64,000 nucleotides of DNA from an uncultured Pseudomonadota bacterium. Its GTDB lineage: Bacteria; Pseudomonadota; Alphaproteobacteria; Rs-D84. A program made the position numbers and the translations under genes. Under the pieces are notes generated by a model. That model was not told the DNA's origin and did no database searches. It saw only the letters and a list, made by a program, of their open reading frames with translations. This document shows positions 43,165-51,762 of this stretch, piece after piece (the stretch's first letter is position 1; each line of letters begins with the position of its first letter). The stretch is from the NCBI GenBank assembly GCA_900321105.1, contig OOHL01000003.1, positions 81,516-145,515 on the forward strand, given 5' to 3'.

Positions 43165-44034
43165 ATGGCAGAAGTAACAGCAAAATTGATCCAAGAATTG
43201 CGTGAAAAAACTTCCGCAGGTATGATGGATTGCAAAAAAGCATTGATTGAAAACAATGGTGATATTGAAGCCGCATCTGATTGGTTGCGTCAAAAAGGTA
43301 TCGTAAAGGCTGCTTCAAAGGCTGGCCGTGTTGCTGCATCTGGTTTGGTCACGGTTGTTAAATGCGACAATATGGGTTGCGTTGTTGAATTGAACGCAGA
43401 AACAGATTTTGTTGCTAAAAACGACAAATTCCAAGCGTTGGTAGCAAACGTCGCACAAAAAGCTGCCGAATTACAAGGTGATTTCGAAGCAACAATGAAT
43501 GCTGTCAAAGACGACATTGCTGCAACTATTTCTACTATCGGTGAAAATATGAGCTTGCGCCGTATTGCCAAAGTAAACGGTGATCATATTTATACATATG
43601 TTCATAATGCTTTGGTTCCAGGTATGGGGCAAATCGGTGTAGTTGTTGCGATTAACGGTGACGATGCACGTATCGATGAAATTGGTAATAAAATCGCTAT
43701 GCACATTGCTGCGAATAAACCTGAATTCATGACAATCGCAGATGTTGATCCAAATGCAGTTGCACGTGAAAAGAAAGTGTTCATTGAATCTGGTGCCACG
43801 GCGGGCAAACCTGAAAACATCGTTGAAAAGATGGTTGATGGTCGTATCCAAAAATGGTATGCAGAATCTGTATTGGAAGAACAACCTTTCGTTATGGACC
43901 CTTCTAAGAAAGTAAAAGATGTAATCGCAGAACACGGTGGAAAATTAGCCGGATATGCATACTATGTCTTAGGCGAAGGAATCCAAAAACGCGAAGACAA
44001 TTTGGCCGATGAAGTGGCAAAAATGTTAAACTAA
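43165..44034 (+). CDS. tsf: Elongation factor Ts
   Basis: 289 aa. N-terminal UBA-like domain with LREKTSAGMMDCKKAL and the core NAETDFVAKN, HNALVPGMGQIGVVVAING, then EQPFVMDPSKKVKDVI. It recycles EF-Tu from GDP to GTP form. 25 nt after rpsB, with GAAAGGA upstream; ends at a terminator. Confidence 0.98.
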   Translation: MAEVTAKLIQELREKTSAGMMDCKKALIENNGDIEAASDWLRQKGIVKAASKAGRVAASGLVTVVKCDNMGCVVELNAETDFVAKNDKFQALVANVAQKAAELQGDFEATMNAVKDDIAATISTIGENMSLRRIAKVNGDHIYTYVHNALVPGMGQIGVVVAINGDDARIDEIGNKIAMHIAANKPEFMTIADVDPNAVAREKKVFIESGATAGKPENIVEKMVDGRIQKWYAESVLEEQPFVMDPSKKVKDVIAEHGGKLAGYAYYVLGEGIQKREDNLADEVAKMLN

Positions 44035-44056
44035 GATCAAAGCAAGGGAAAAATGA

Positions 44057-44086
44057 CCGCGCTTTGAAAAAAAAGCGCGGTTTTTT
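44057..44086 (+). terminator. Terminator of rpsB-tsf
   Basis: CCGCGCTTT/AAAGCGCGG hairpin with six T. Confidence 0.88.
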
Positions 44087-44104
44087 AAATGAAAAGGATA
44101 TTTT

Positions 44105-44290
44105 ATGAGTTATGGAAAAATAATTGGACCACAGCATGCAGCGCTTTATACAGCGGCTGACGGTACAAAAAAAGCACTTAGTTTGTTTTCTTTTTATAAT
44201 ATGGGCAAAAAGAGAGCTTTGTGCAATAAACAAAGAATTTTAGTCGCCAGAATACAATTAGGATGGCAAAATGCTGGTTTGGCAAGATAA
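44105..44290 (+). CDS. Small hypothetical protein, 61 aa
   Basis: Own AAAAGGA Shine-Dalgarno and free-standing position between the tsf terminator and tyrS. Basic, Gly/Ala-containing peptide (MSYGKIIGPQHAALY...NMGKKRALCNKQRILVAR). No family recognised. Strand and spacing favour a real gene, but its size leaves doubt. Confidence 0.5.
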   Translation: MSYGKIIGPQHAALYTAADGTKKALSLFSFYNMGKKRALCNKQRILVARIQLGWQNAGLAR

Positions 44291-44397
44291 AAAAGTCTTG
44301 AATCAAAAATAGAAGCTTATTGCAGAAAAAGACAAAAATAATACTTTTTACATAAATATTGTGTTATAATAGCCTTGATAAAACAAGGAATTTAGAA

Positions 44398-45609
44398 ATG
44401 CCAAATACTTTATTTGAAGAATTACAACAACGTGGTTTCATCAATCAAAGTTCCGATATGGATGCTGTTCATGAATTGTTAAATCATGATAAAATTGCAG
44501 TCTATCTGGGCTCTGATCCGACAGCAGATTCTTTACATGTGGGGCATTTGGTTCCTATTATGATGATGCGCTGGTTGCAAAAGTACGGACATAAACCAAT
44601 TATGTTAGTTGGCGGGGCGACGGGTCGCATTGGTGACCCAAGTGGTCGTGATACAAGTCGCCCGATGATGACCGAAGAAACATTGGCAAAAAATATTGCA
44701 GGTCTGAAAAAATCTTATTCTAAATTTTTACATTTTGGCGATGGTGCGTCTGATGCGATAATTGTTGATAATTACGATTGGATGCGTGGATACAGCCACC
44801 TTGATTTCTTGGCACAATATGGGCTTGATTTTACAATTCCGCGTATGTTGTCGATGGAAAGCGTGAAAAAACGCCTTGAAAATGGGATGTCTTTTCTTGA
44901 ATTTAATTATATGACATTCCAAGCGGTTGATTTCTTGACACTTTACCGGAAATATAATTGTGTATTACAGCTTTGCGGCGCGGATCAGTGGGGTAATGCG
45001 ATAATGGGCGTAGAATTGGTTCGTAAAAAATGTGGCAAAGAAGTATATGTTTTATCTACTGCGCTTTTAACAGATTCAAATGGAAATAAAATTGGAAAAT
45101 CTGCGGGTAATGCTGTTTGGGTTAATGAAGATAAAACAAGTGCTTATGAATATTATCAATATTTCCGCAACACGCCGGATGATTTGGTGGAAAAATTATT
45201 AAAGATATTCACTGAAATACCATTGGAAGAAATTGCAGAATTGGTAAAAAAGCAGGGTGCAGAATTAAACGAAGTTAAAAAGCGTCTGGCATTTGCGGCT
45301 ACTGAAATCGCACACGGAACAGAAGCTGCAAAACAAGCTGAAGAAGCCGCGACGGCATTATTCGGTGGTGGAAATTCAGAAAACGCGCCAAGTTTTGAAC
45401 TTGAAATGTCGTCACCAATGGGAATACTTGATTTCTTGACGGCTGTAAAACTGTTTGATTCTAAATCCGAAGCGCGCCGTATGGTGGAACAGGGTGGAAT
45501 TCAAATAGATGGCGAAAAGATTACTGACAAGGACTATATCGTCGAACCACACGAATCCATAATGGTCCAACGCGGCAAAAAAGTTTTCTTGAAAGTAAAT
45601 ATAAAATAA
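44398..45609 (+). CDS. tyrS: Tyrosyl-tRNA synthetase
   Basis: 403 aa from ATG 44398, with AAGGA 8 nt upstream and TATAAT further up; the earlier in-frame ATG at 44359 overlaps the promoter. HVGH (HIGH motif), GGATGRIGDPSG, LQLCGADQWGNAIMG, KIGKSAG (KMSKS motif) and a C-terminal S4 domain (ARRMVEQGGIQIDGEKI). Charges tRNA-Tyr. Confidence 0.97.
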   Translation: MPNTLFEELQQRGFINQSSDMDAVHELLNHDKIAVYLGSDPTADSLHVGHLVPIMMMRWLQKYGHKPIMLVGGATGRIGDPSGRDTSRPMMTEETLAKNIAGLKKSYSKFLHFGDGASDAIIVDNYDWMRGYSHLDFLAQYGLDFTIPRMLSMESVKKRLENGMSFLEFNYMTFQAVDFLTLYRKYNCVLQLCGADQWGNAIMGVELVRKKCGKEVYVLSTALLTDSNGNKIGKSAGNAVWVNEDKTSAYEYYQYFRNTPDDLVEKLLKIFTEIPLEEIAELVKKQGAELNEVKKRLAFAATEIAHGTEAAKQAEEAATALFGGGNSENAPSFELEMSSPMGILDFLTAVKLFDSKSEARRMVEQGGIQIDGEKITDKDYIVEPHESIMVQRGKKVFLKVNIK

Positions 45610-45626
45610 GTTAGAATCCTTTCGTT

Positions 45627-45703
45627 GCGCCCATGGCTCAATTGGATAGAGCAACAGATTTCTAATCTGTGGGTTGCAGGTTCGAGTCCTGCTGGGCGCG
45701 CCA
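45627..45703 (+). tRNA. tRNA-Arg(TCT)
   Basis: 77 nt with encoded CCA. Acceptor GCGCCCA/TGGGCGC, D-arm, anticodon stem ACAGA/TCTGT with loop TTTCTAA (anticodon TCT), T-arm GCAGG-TTCGAGT-CCTGC. Followed by a terminator and by a second copy of its own 3' end. Confidence 0.96.
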
Positions 45704-45881
45704 GAAATTAAACCGGCTTTTGCCGGTTTTATTTTTGTTGCAAGCCACAGGACGAGAACCTTTCGACAATGAGTAAGCGAAAACGAACTGTGTGATGTTT
45801 AAGCGCTAACGAATGCGGCGCAGGCATTTTATGCCGAGCCAGTCCTGCTGGGCGCGCCAGAAATTAAACCGGCTTTTGCCG
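45685..45881. repeat. 41-bp direct repeat of tRNA-Arg 3' end plus terminator
   Basis: 45685-45725 and 45841-45881 are identical over 41 nt: the 3' 19 nt of the tRNA including CCA, then the start of its terminator. The 115 nt between are non-coding and contain AGGACGAGAACCT, an inverted near-copy of the tRNA T-arm, and a GGCAT/ATGCC hairpin next to the second copy. The layout is that of attL/attR after insertion at a tRNA 3' end, but with almost no cargo left. Confidence 0.85.
45711..45736 (+). terminator. Terminator of tRNA-Arg
   Basis: AACCGGC-TTTT-GCCGGTT hairpin followed by T-rich sequence. A copy at 45868-45888 lacks one stem base. Confidence 0.8.
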
Positions 45882-45891
45882 TTTTTTTTGT

Positions 45892-46779
45892 TTAATACAA
45901 TATTGGTTGTTTTTGAATCATTGCAATCCATTGTCTAAGGGATGTTTGGTTCAAAAACATATTTGGTGATAAAAAATCAAGTGGTTTACCGCCGTTTTTA
46001 TAATAATCACACAAGAAATGTTCCAGTGTTGCCGACCAATTAATAACATATTTGCCAGACTGTTTTTCGGCGAATAAAAATTCAAGGTTTTGTTTGAAAG
46101 ATTTTTTATTCATACCAGAAAATTCTCGTAAAACAAGAATGCTTTCTTCAATATCTCTTGTTGAATCTGTCAATCTGTATCCCATTGAATAATGGAAAGG
46201 GAAAGAATTGCCTTCGGCGATAATGAAAGAATTTCCCATTTTGCTTTGCAACATTCTTTCAATTCTTATCTGATGCAATCTTGTTCCGATGCCTGCAAAA
46301 TCTTTATTGCCGGGTGCGTGCATATAAGAAGAAGATTTTTCATACAGTTCGCCGTTTATAAACACTTTTTCAAATTTAGGCATCACCATTTGTTTTTCTG
46401 TGTTTATATAAAAGTAAGTCGTCCCAACAATTTTATAGTGTTTATCAAGGTGTTTAAGTTCGCCGTGTGCATCTTCCACCATAATGCCGTATTCTTCTGC
46501 CTGTGGATCCTTGTTTTCAAATTTTGCTACATATGCACGAACAGGTTTGCTGGTTTTCTTGTCTATCAAGGTTGTTATTTTCATACCGTTTTCATGTTGG
46601 TTTGTTTTTGGTGTAAATTCAGGCGTCATAAGAGTGTGAAAAGTGTTTGATGTTATGCCTTCTGGATTCTTTTTTGTTAAATCAATGTTGACATTACAGA
46701 TAGTGTACCGCACAACCAGTCTAACGGGATTTGGGTTAAGTGCGTTTATAAGATTTTCCATAACTTTATTAAATATCAT
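45892..46779 (-). CDS. Hypothetical protein with GNAT-like region
   Basis: 295 aa; AAGGAC lies 8 nt before the ATG. No signal peptide. Residues about 160-205 (AGIGTRLHQIRIERMLQSK then AEGNSFPFHYSMGYRL) resemble the acetyl-CoA binding motif and the last strand of GNAT acetyltransferases; the rest is not recognised (strands around KITTLIDKKTSKPVRAYVAKF; helical C-terminus). A cytoplasmic acyltransferase is plausible but unproven. Long 5' gap shared with the divergent gene at 46938. Confidence 0.6.
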   Translation of the reverse strand: MIFNKVMENLINALNPNPVRLVVRYTICNVNIDLTKKNPEGITSNTFHTLMTPEFTPKTNQHENGMKITTLIDKKTSKPVRAYVAKFENKDPQAEEYGIMVEDAHGELKHLDKHYKIVGTTYFYINTEKQMVMPKFEKVFINGELYEKSSSYMHAPGNKDFAGIGTRLHQIRIERMLQSKMGNSFIIAEGNSFPFHYSMGYRLTDSTRDIEESILVLREFSGMNKKSFKQNLEFLFAEKQSGKYVINWSATLEHFLCDYYKNGGKPLDFLSPNMFLNQTSLRQWIAMIQKQPILY

Positions 46780-46881
46780 ATTATTTGTCCTTGCGGGTTT
46801 TGTTGTTATAAATATACACTGTATTTTATGTTTGTCAACTTTTAAAGAAAAGTAGCGTGTTAATATTTTTTGATAAATGGC

Positions 46882-46909
46882 TTGACAAATAAAAAATATT
46901 GTCTATAAT
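46882..46909 (+). promoter_or_regulatory. Consensus sigma70 promoter
   Basis: TTGACA (46882-46887), 16-bp spacer, TATAAT (46904-46909), upstream of the gene at 46938. Confidence 0.85.
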
Positions 46910-46937
46910 TTCGTTAAATCAAACCAAAGGATTTAAC

Positions 46938-47690
46938 ATGAATAATAAAAAATCTGTAAAAATGAAAAACGCCTCTCGCAAGGCTCGCAAACAAACTATC
47001 AAGAATTGGTTTAAAAAGATTTTATCTTATCCGGTTCGCGCAATTAAGTGGTTGTGGCGCCTGTTGTGCCGTATTTGTCGTGCAATTTGGAATTGGTTAA
47101 AAAGCATCGACATTGTTGGTATGATAAATTTGACTTTGTTGGTTGCGATAATTGTTTTGTTTTTATCTCTTATTACAGATGTGGTTCGTTGCAACAAATG
47201 TGACAAGGTATCAAACGTAAATAAATCAAATGTTGTTATGACACAAAAAGCACAATCTGTGGACAATCGTCGTGTTGTTGCGCGTAAATATCCAACAACT
47301 TTGCCAGTTAAAATGGACAAACAAACAAATATCACACCAAAAATCAGAACAGTTGGTGTTAAAAAGCCAGAAATTATTCGCGAATTGTCAACCCCATCAA
47401 ATGAATTGACAGAACAAACGTTGGCTGGCGATGTTATTGTTGAAAGACATCCATCCAGTCCGGTTTTATCAAATGGTGTAAAAGTTAATGGTAATTTGTA
47501 TATTCAAAATATGAATAAATACACAATTCCATGCGATGCCAAAATTAACGGCCATTTGTTCATTCGTAATGTCAACAAAGTTAATTTCTGTGGAAAATTT
47601 AAAGTAAATGGTAATGTCTATGTTAATCGCGAATCTTCATTTGGTCCAATTCCAGAAGGTGCAAAAATTAACGGACAAATCATTTTATAA
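46938..47690 (+). CDS. Membrane-anchored protein with bactofilin-like repeats
   Basis: 250 aa from ATG 46938 (CAAAGG upstream, strong promoter). The N-terminal 50 residues are strongly basic with many Trp (RAIKWLWRLLCRICRAIWNWL); one membrane helix lies at about 62-82. A linker leads to a C-terminal domain with four short repeats about 20-22 aa apart: VKVNGNLYI, AKINGHLFI, FKVNGNVYV, AKINGQIIL. Such hydrophobic repeats make a small right-handed beta solenoid, as in bactofilins. Probably a cell-envelope or cytoskeletal scaffold; not assigned further. Confidence 0.65.
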   Translation: MNNKKSVKMKNASRKARKQTIKNWFKKILSYPVRAIKWLWRLLCRICRAIWNWLKSIDIVGMINLTLLVAIIVLFLSLITDVVRCNKCDKVSNVNKSNVVMTQKAQSVDNRRVVARKYPTTLPVKMDKQTNITPKIRTVGVKKPEIIRELSTPSNELTEQTLAGDVIVERHPSSPVLSNGVKVNGNLYIQNMNKYTIPCDAKINGHLFIRNVNKVNFCGKFKVNGNVYVNRESSFGPIPEGAKINGQIIL

Positions 47691-47712
47691 TTTGAATTGA
47701 TTTTTGTTGCTT

Positions 47713-47746
47713 AAAAAGTGTCGTCGAAATCGCGACACTTTTTTTA
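47713..47746 (+). terminator. Rho-independent terminator
   Basis: AAAGTGTCG/CGACACTTT hairpin with T tract. Confidence 0.85.
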
Positions 47747-47799
47747 TTACATCATCAGTTTTTTGTGTTATAATTTAAAATGAACAAAAGGGGGAAAAT

Positions 47800-48039
47800 A
47801 TGACTTTCTTTGAAAAATTGGGTAAAGTATTGGCTGCCAATATTGCATATACTGTGATTTTGGTATTTGGTTTAATATTATTCTTGTATTTTGCCGAAGG
47901 CGATTTGATTGCTGGCGTATTAACAGCCATTTCTGCATTGGTTGTTTATGTATGCGTTGCATTGTTATATGGCGAATACAAAAAATTACCAAAGGCATCC
48001 GCTAAAAAAGCACCAGCCAAAAAATCTAAAAAGAAATAA
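47800..48039 (+). CDS. Small membrane protein with Lys/Ala tail, 79 aa
   Basis: AGGGGGAA Shine-Dalgarno and a TATAAT box about 30 nt upstream. Two membrane helices (about 15-31 and 37-57) are followed by a cytoplasmic tail KASAKKAPAKKSKKK, similar to histone-like or nucleic-acid-binding tails. No family recognised; it may tether nucleic acid or acidic proteins to the membrane. Confidence 0.7.
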   Translation: MTFFEKLGKVLAANIAYTVILVFGLILFLYFAEGDLIAGVLTAISALVVYVCVALLYGEYKKLPKASAKKAPAKKSKKK

Positions 48040-48047
48040 TAATTTAA

Positions 48048-48072
48048 AAACCGCCTGTTTGGGCGGTTTCTT
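48048..48072. terminator. Terminator
   Basis: AACCGCC-TGTTTG-GGCGGTT hairpin between convergent genes. Confidence 0.75.
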
Positions 48073-48086
48073 ATTTCATTGTAAAT

Positions 48087-48440
48087 TTATTTTTTATCAA
48101 TATTAACCGGTTCGGATTCGTTTGAAATCGGTGTTGATTGTAATGGTTGGGCTGCTTCTTCGGCGGTCAATTCGTTGCGCAATTCAGATTGATGTGAACC
48201 TGCAACATCTGTTTTTGCAACAACCAAAGAAAGCAGGGCGCACAACAAAAAGAATATTGTCGCCAAAATCGCGGTTGTTCTTGTCAGGAAATTTCCAGCC
48301 GCTGAACCAGTCAGCACGCCACCAAACATAGATGCCGCCGATGATCCTGACATTCCAGAACCTTCGGATTTTTGTAACAAAATCAATCCAGTCATTAAAA
48401 CTGCGACGATAATTAACAAAACTAATAAAATTGAAAACAT
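48087..48440 (-). CDS. secG: Protein translocase subunit SecG
   Basis: 117 aa. First helix MFSILLVLLIIVAVLMTGLILLQ, then KSEGSGMSGSSAASMFGG and the NFLTRTTAILATIFFLLCALLSLV second helix, the SecG pattern. A Gln/Glu/Ser-rich tail follows. Part of SecYEG. Confidence 0.95.
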   Translation of the reverse strand: MFSILLVLLIIVAVLMTGLILLQKSEGSGMSGSSAASMFGGVLTGSAAGNFLTRTTAILATIFFLLCALLSLVVAKTDVAGSHQSELRNELTAEEAAQPLQSTPISNESEPVNIDKK

Positions 48441-48481
48441 GTCTTTTCCTTTTGTTTTTTTTGATTGTAGTAACCGTGCCT

Positions 48482-49111
48482 TTAAATTGCAAGGTTTTTT
48501 AATAATTTTTCTGCTGCATCCAAGCTAGCTAATTTCTTTGATGCGCCAATCCCGGTTGCAGATTTGCCCAATGCCGTCACTGTCACTGTGAATTCAGGAT
48601 TATGTGATGCGCCGGTTGGTTCGTTGTATTCGTAAACCGGCAAATCACCATGACCATTTTTTTGAACATATTCTTGCAGGGCTGTTTTTGCATCCTTTGG
48701 GGCGACGATTTCAGCCGCCGCTAAATCATGCCAAATATCAGTGATTATTTTCTGTGCAACCTGAAATCCTGATTCAAGGAATATTGCACCTAAAATCGCC
48801 TCCATCGCGTTGGCCAGAATATGATTGATTTTTCCACCGGTCATATGCCCATGACGCAGATGTTCTTCCAATCCAATTTGTGCGGCAACACGTGCCAGTG
48901 TATCTGTGGATACCAAGAATGCGTGACGGCGCGCCAGGTTTCCTTCTGGTTCGTCTGGATACATTTCATAAAGCATTGCTGCAACAGATAATCCTAAGAC
49001 TCTATCCCCGATAAATTCCAATCTTTCATTGTTGTGTTTTGCATCAATACCACTTTGGGTAAGAGCAAGATTCAACAATTCACTGTTTTTAAAATCGTAA
49101 TCTAATTTCAT
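48482..49111 (-). CDS. rnc: Ribonuclease III
   Basis: 209 aa from ATG 49111, overlapping the lepB stop as TAATG and preceded by AGGAAAAG. The catalytic signature NERLEFIGDRVLGL, the second acidic site (NAMEAILGAIFLESG) and a C-terminal dsRNA-binding domain (KTALQEYVQKNGHGDLPVYE ... GIGASKKLASLDAAEKLL). Processes rRNA and mRNA. The lepB-rnc order is classical. Confidence 0.97.
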   Translation of the reverse strand: MKLDYDFKNSELLNLALTQSGIDAKHNNERLEFIGDRVLGLSVAAMLYEMYPDEPEGNLARRHAFLVSTDTLARVAAQIGLEEHLRHGHMTGGKINHILANAMEAILGAIFLESGFQVAQKIITDIWHDLAAAEIVAPKDAKTALQEYVQKNGHGDLPVYEYNEPTGASHNPEFTVTVTALGKSATGIGASKKLASLDAAEKLLKNLAI

Positions 49112-49995
49112 TATTGTCTTTTCCTCATTCCAATTCGTTCCCAACGAATTTTATTGCCCCAATTCCAGATTGCCAGCATTGGCGCATAATAATTATGTGA
49201 ATACCATATAAACCAAACACGCCCCAGAACATTGTCGCGTGAAACATATGAAACCGCACTGGTGCGTGAATCCGCACTGTTATCACGATTATCGCCCATA
49301 AAGAACAGATGTTTTTCAGGAACTTTGAATACTTCGGTATTATCCAATGGCGCATTATCTGTCATTTCAATAATGCTGTGTTCAACACCGTTTGGTAAAA
49401 CTTCTGTATATTCGGTTGCATTAAACACCCCGCATTCATAAGGTGACATTTGGCAAACACGATCAGATTTATATTCAATTGTATAATTAAATGGTGCAGG
49501 CTGATTATCAACCCATATCTTGTTGCCCTTAATCGACATATTTTCATGATAATATCCAACCCCACGCATAGATTTTGGTAAATTCGCAATTACATAAGGA
49601 CGTGGATTTTTGCGTTCAACCATTTTACCATTTATGTATAAGCGACCAGATTTCATTTGAATTGTGTCGCCTGGTTCCCCAATCAGTCTTTTTACATATT
49701 CAACATTGGCATCTGGTTTGCGGAAAACAATTATATCACCAACCTTTGGTTCGTGACGTGCCCAAAAGCGACCATCCCATAAATTCCAAGAACCAAAAGG
49801 AAACGAATAACGTGAATATCCATACGCCCATTTTTGAACAAAAATATGATCCCCAACATGCAGCGATGGTATCATTGAACCAGATGGAATATTAAATGGT
49901 TCCAATAATAAACTGCGAAAAATAATCGCAATCAGACCACCATAAAATATAGTGTCAAACCATTCGCGTGCGGCATTATGATTCTTTAATGGCAT
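49111..49995 (-). CDS. lepB: Signal peptidase I
   Basis: 294 aa. N-terminal membrane segment, then SGSMIPSLHVGDHIFVQKWAYG (catalytic Ser), EYVKRLIGEPGDTI (catalytic Lys) and FFMGDNRDNSADSR. It cleaves the signal peptides of the many exported proteins encoded here. First gene of lepB-rnc. Confidence 0.97.
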   Translation of the reverse strand: MPLKNHNAAREWFDTIFYGGLIAIIFRSLLLEPFNIPSGSMIPSLHVGDHIFVQKWAYGYSRYSFPFGSWNLWDGRFWARHEPKVGDIIVFRKPDANVEYVKRLIGEPGDTIQMKSGRLYINGKMVERKNPRPYVIANLPKSMRGVGYYHENMSIKGNKIWVDNQPAPFNYTIEYKSDRVCQMSPYECGVFNATEYTEVLPNGVEHSIIEMTDNAPLDNTEVFKVPEKHLFFMGDNRDNSADSRTSAVSYVSRDNVLGRVWFIWYSHNYYAPMLAIWNWGNKIRWERIGMRKRQ

Positions 49996-50031
49996 ATATA
50001 AATCCTTTTTTTGATGTGGTTATTTTATACC

Positions 50032-50060
50032 TTGAAATGAATCCGTGCAAGTTTTAATAT
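50032..50060 (+). promoter_or_regulatory. comM promoter, leaderless arrangement
   Basis: TTGAAA (50032-50037), 17-bp spacer, TAATAT (50055-50060), then only 6 nt to ATG 50067. No Shine-Dalgarno is possible in such a transcript. Confidence 0.65.
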
Positions 50061-50066
50061 GTGGAC

Positions 50067-51590
50067 ATGATAAATTTAAATTCAATTATTTTTGATGGGA
50101 TGGATATCACAAAGATAGATGTCCAAATTCAATTGTCGGCTGGATTTGCAAAACCAGAATTTAACATAATCGGTTTGGCAGATCGTGCGGTCAAAGAATC
50201 TGCGGAAAGAATTCGCAATGCGTTGGCGGCTTTGAATTTGTCTTTACCTGCAAAAAGATTGACTGTTAATTTGGCACCGGCTGATATTGAAAAAAGTGGT
50301 TCGCATTTTGATTTGCCTATATTATGCGGAATTTTGTGCGCCATGGGTGTTTTACCAGAAGATGAAATTTCAAAATATGTTATAATCGGCGAAATCGGTT
50401 TGGATGGCGCAATTGTCAGAACCAGCGGTGTTCTGGCGGCCAGTGTTTGGGCAAACAATAATAATCTGGGAATAATTTGTCCCGGTATTCAAGGCAGCGA
50501 GGCACGTTGGGCAGGGCATAACAATATTTTGGCACCAAATCATGTTCTGGATTTAATCAATCATTTCAAGGGCGTGCAAATATTGCCATTGCCATCAATG
50601 ATAAATCCGATAAATGAAGAAAATAAAGTTGGTGATTTGTCCGAAGTTCATGGACAAGAAGCCGCCAAACGTGCGCTGGAAATTGCGGCGGCTGGTGGAC
50701 ACGCAATGTTAATGATTGGACCGCCGGGGTCTGGTAAAACCATGTTGGCATCGCGTTTGCCAACTATTATGCCAGAAATGACGCCAAATGAAATACTAGA
50801 AACATCCATAATTTATTCAATTGCTGGCAAATTGGACAACCAATCGTTAATATCGAATCGACCATTTCGTGCCGTTCATCATACTGCCAGTGCGGTTGCG
50901 CTTGCCGGCGGTGGCGCTGATGCAAAGCCTGGTGAAATATCCTTGTCGCATAATGGCGTTCTGTTTCTGGATGAATTGCCAGAATTCAGTCGTGCCACAT
51001 TAGAAATATTACGTCAACCGATGGAATCTGGAAAAATAGTCATATCGCGCGCAAAACGCAATGCCACATATCCAGCACATTTTCAATTGATTGCGGCAAT
51101 GAATCCGTGTCCTTGTGGGCATTTGGGGAATGCTGCTCTTTCTTGTTCGCGTGCGCCACGTTGTGCCGAAGCCTATCAGAACAAAATATCTGGGCCATTG
51201 TTGGACCGAATCGATTTGCATGTTGATGTTGATGCGGTTAATCCATGGGAAATGAAGAAAGATGATAATATCCCAACCGAATCCAGCGCACAAATTCGTG
51301 AACGTGTTGTTGCAGCACGCAATCGCCAGATTGCACGTCAGGGCTATGTTAATGCGCTTTTGGATGGTGCCGATTTGGACAAGTATGTTGTTTTAAGCGA
51401 TGAATTAACTATCTTCTTAAATACTGCCGCTGAAAAAATGGGAATGTCAGCGCGCGGATATAATCGTATCAAACGCATTGCGCGTACGATTGCTGATTTG
51501 CGTGGTGATGATAATATAACCATGTCAGATTTAGCCGAAGCGCTTTCGTATCGTCCTATAAATCGTGGTAAATATGGTGTTAAACATTAA
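50067..51590 (+). CDS. comM: ComM/YifB-like AAA+ ATPase
   Basis: About 507 aa. N-terminal Lon-protease-like fold (about 1-170; IIGLADRAVKESAERIRNAL), Walker A GPPGSGKTM, Walker B LFLDELPEF, and a C-terminal magnesium-chelatase-type domain with CPCGHLG and RGYNRIKRIARTIADL. ComM is a branch-migration helicase in natural transformation. A GTG at 50061 is an alternative start. Monocistronic with its own terminator. Confidence 0.93.
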   Translation: MINLNSIIFDGMDITKIDVQIQLSAGFAKPEFNIIGLADRAVKESAERIRNALAALNLSLPAKRLTVNLAPADIEKSGSHFDLPILCGILCAMGVLPEDEISKYVIIGEIGLDGAIVRTSGVLAASVWANNNNLGIICPGIQGSEARWAGHNNILAPNHVLDLINHFKGVQILPLPSMINPINEENKVGDLSEVHGQEAAKRALEIAAAGGHAMLMIGPPGSGKTMLASRLPTIMPEMTPNEILETSIIYSIAGKLDNQSLISNRPFRAVHHTASAVALAGGGADAKPGEISLSHNGVLFLDELPEFSRATLEILRQPMESGKIVISRAKRNATYPAHFQLIAAMNPCPCGHLGNAALSCSRAPRCAEAYQNKISGPLLDRIDLHVDVDAVNPWEMKKDDNIPTESSAQIRERVVAARNRQIARQGYVNALLDGADLDKYVVLSDELTIFLNTAAEKMGMSARGYNRIKRIARTIADLRGDDNITMSDLAEALSYRPINRGKYGVKH

Positions 51591-51617
51591 AAAAACCGTC
51601 AAAAGACGGTTTTTTAT
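51591..51617 (+). terminator. comM terminator
   Basis: AACCGTC-AAAA-GACGGTT hairpin with T tract. Confidence 0.85.
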
Positions 51618-51762
51618 TTAGACAAGTGAAAAACCGCATGCCACGATTCTTTCAACTTAAATCTTATTATATCATAAATTTTCATATTTTCCTAAGAATT
51701 CTTTCAAATAGTCTTTTTTTATAATATGACTATAATTTTCATTATAAAAAAGGAGAATTAAA

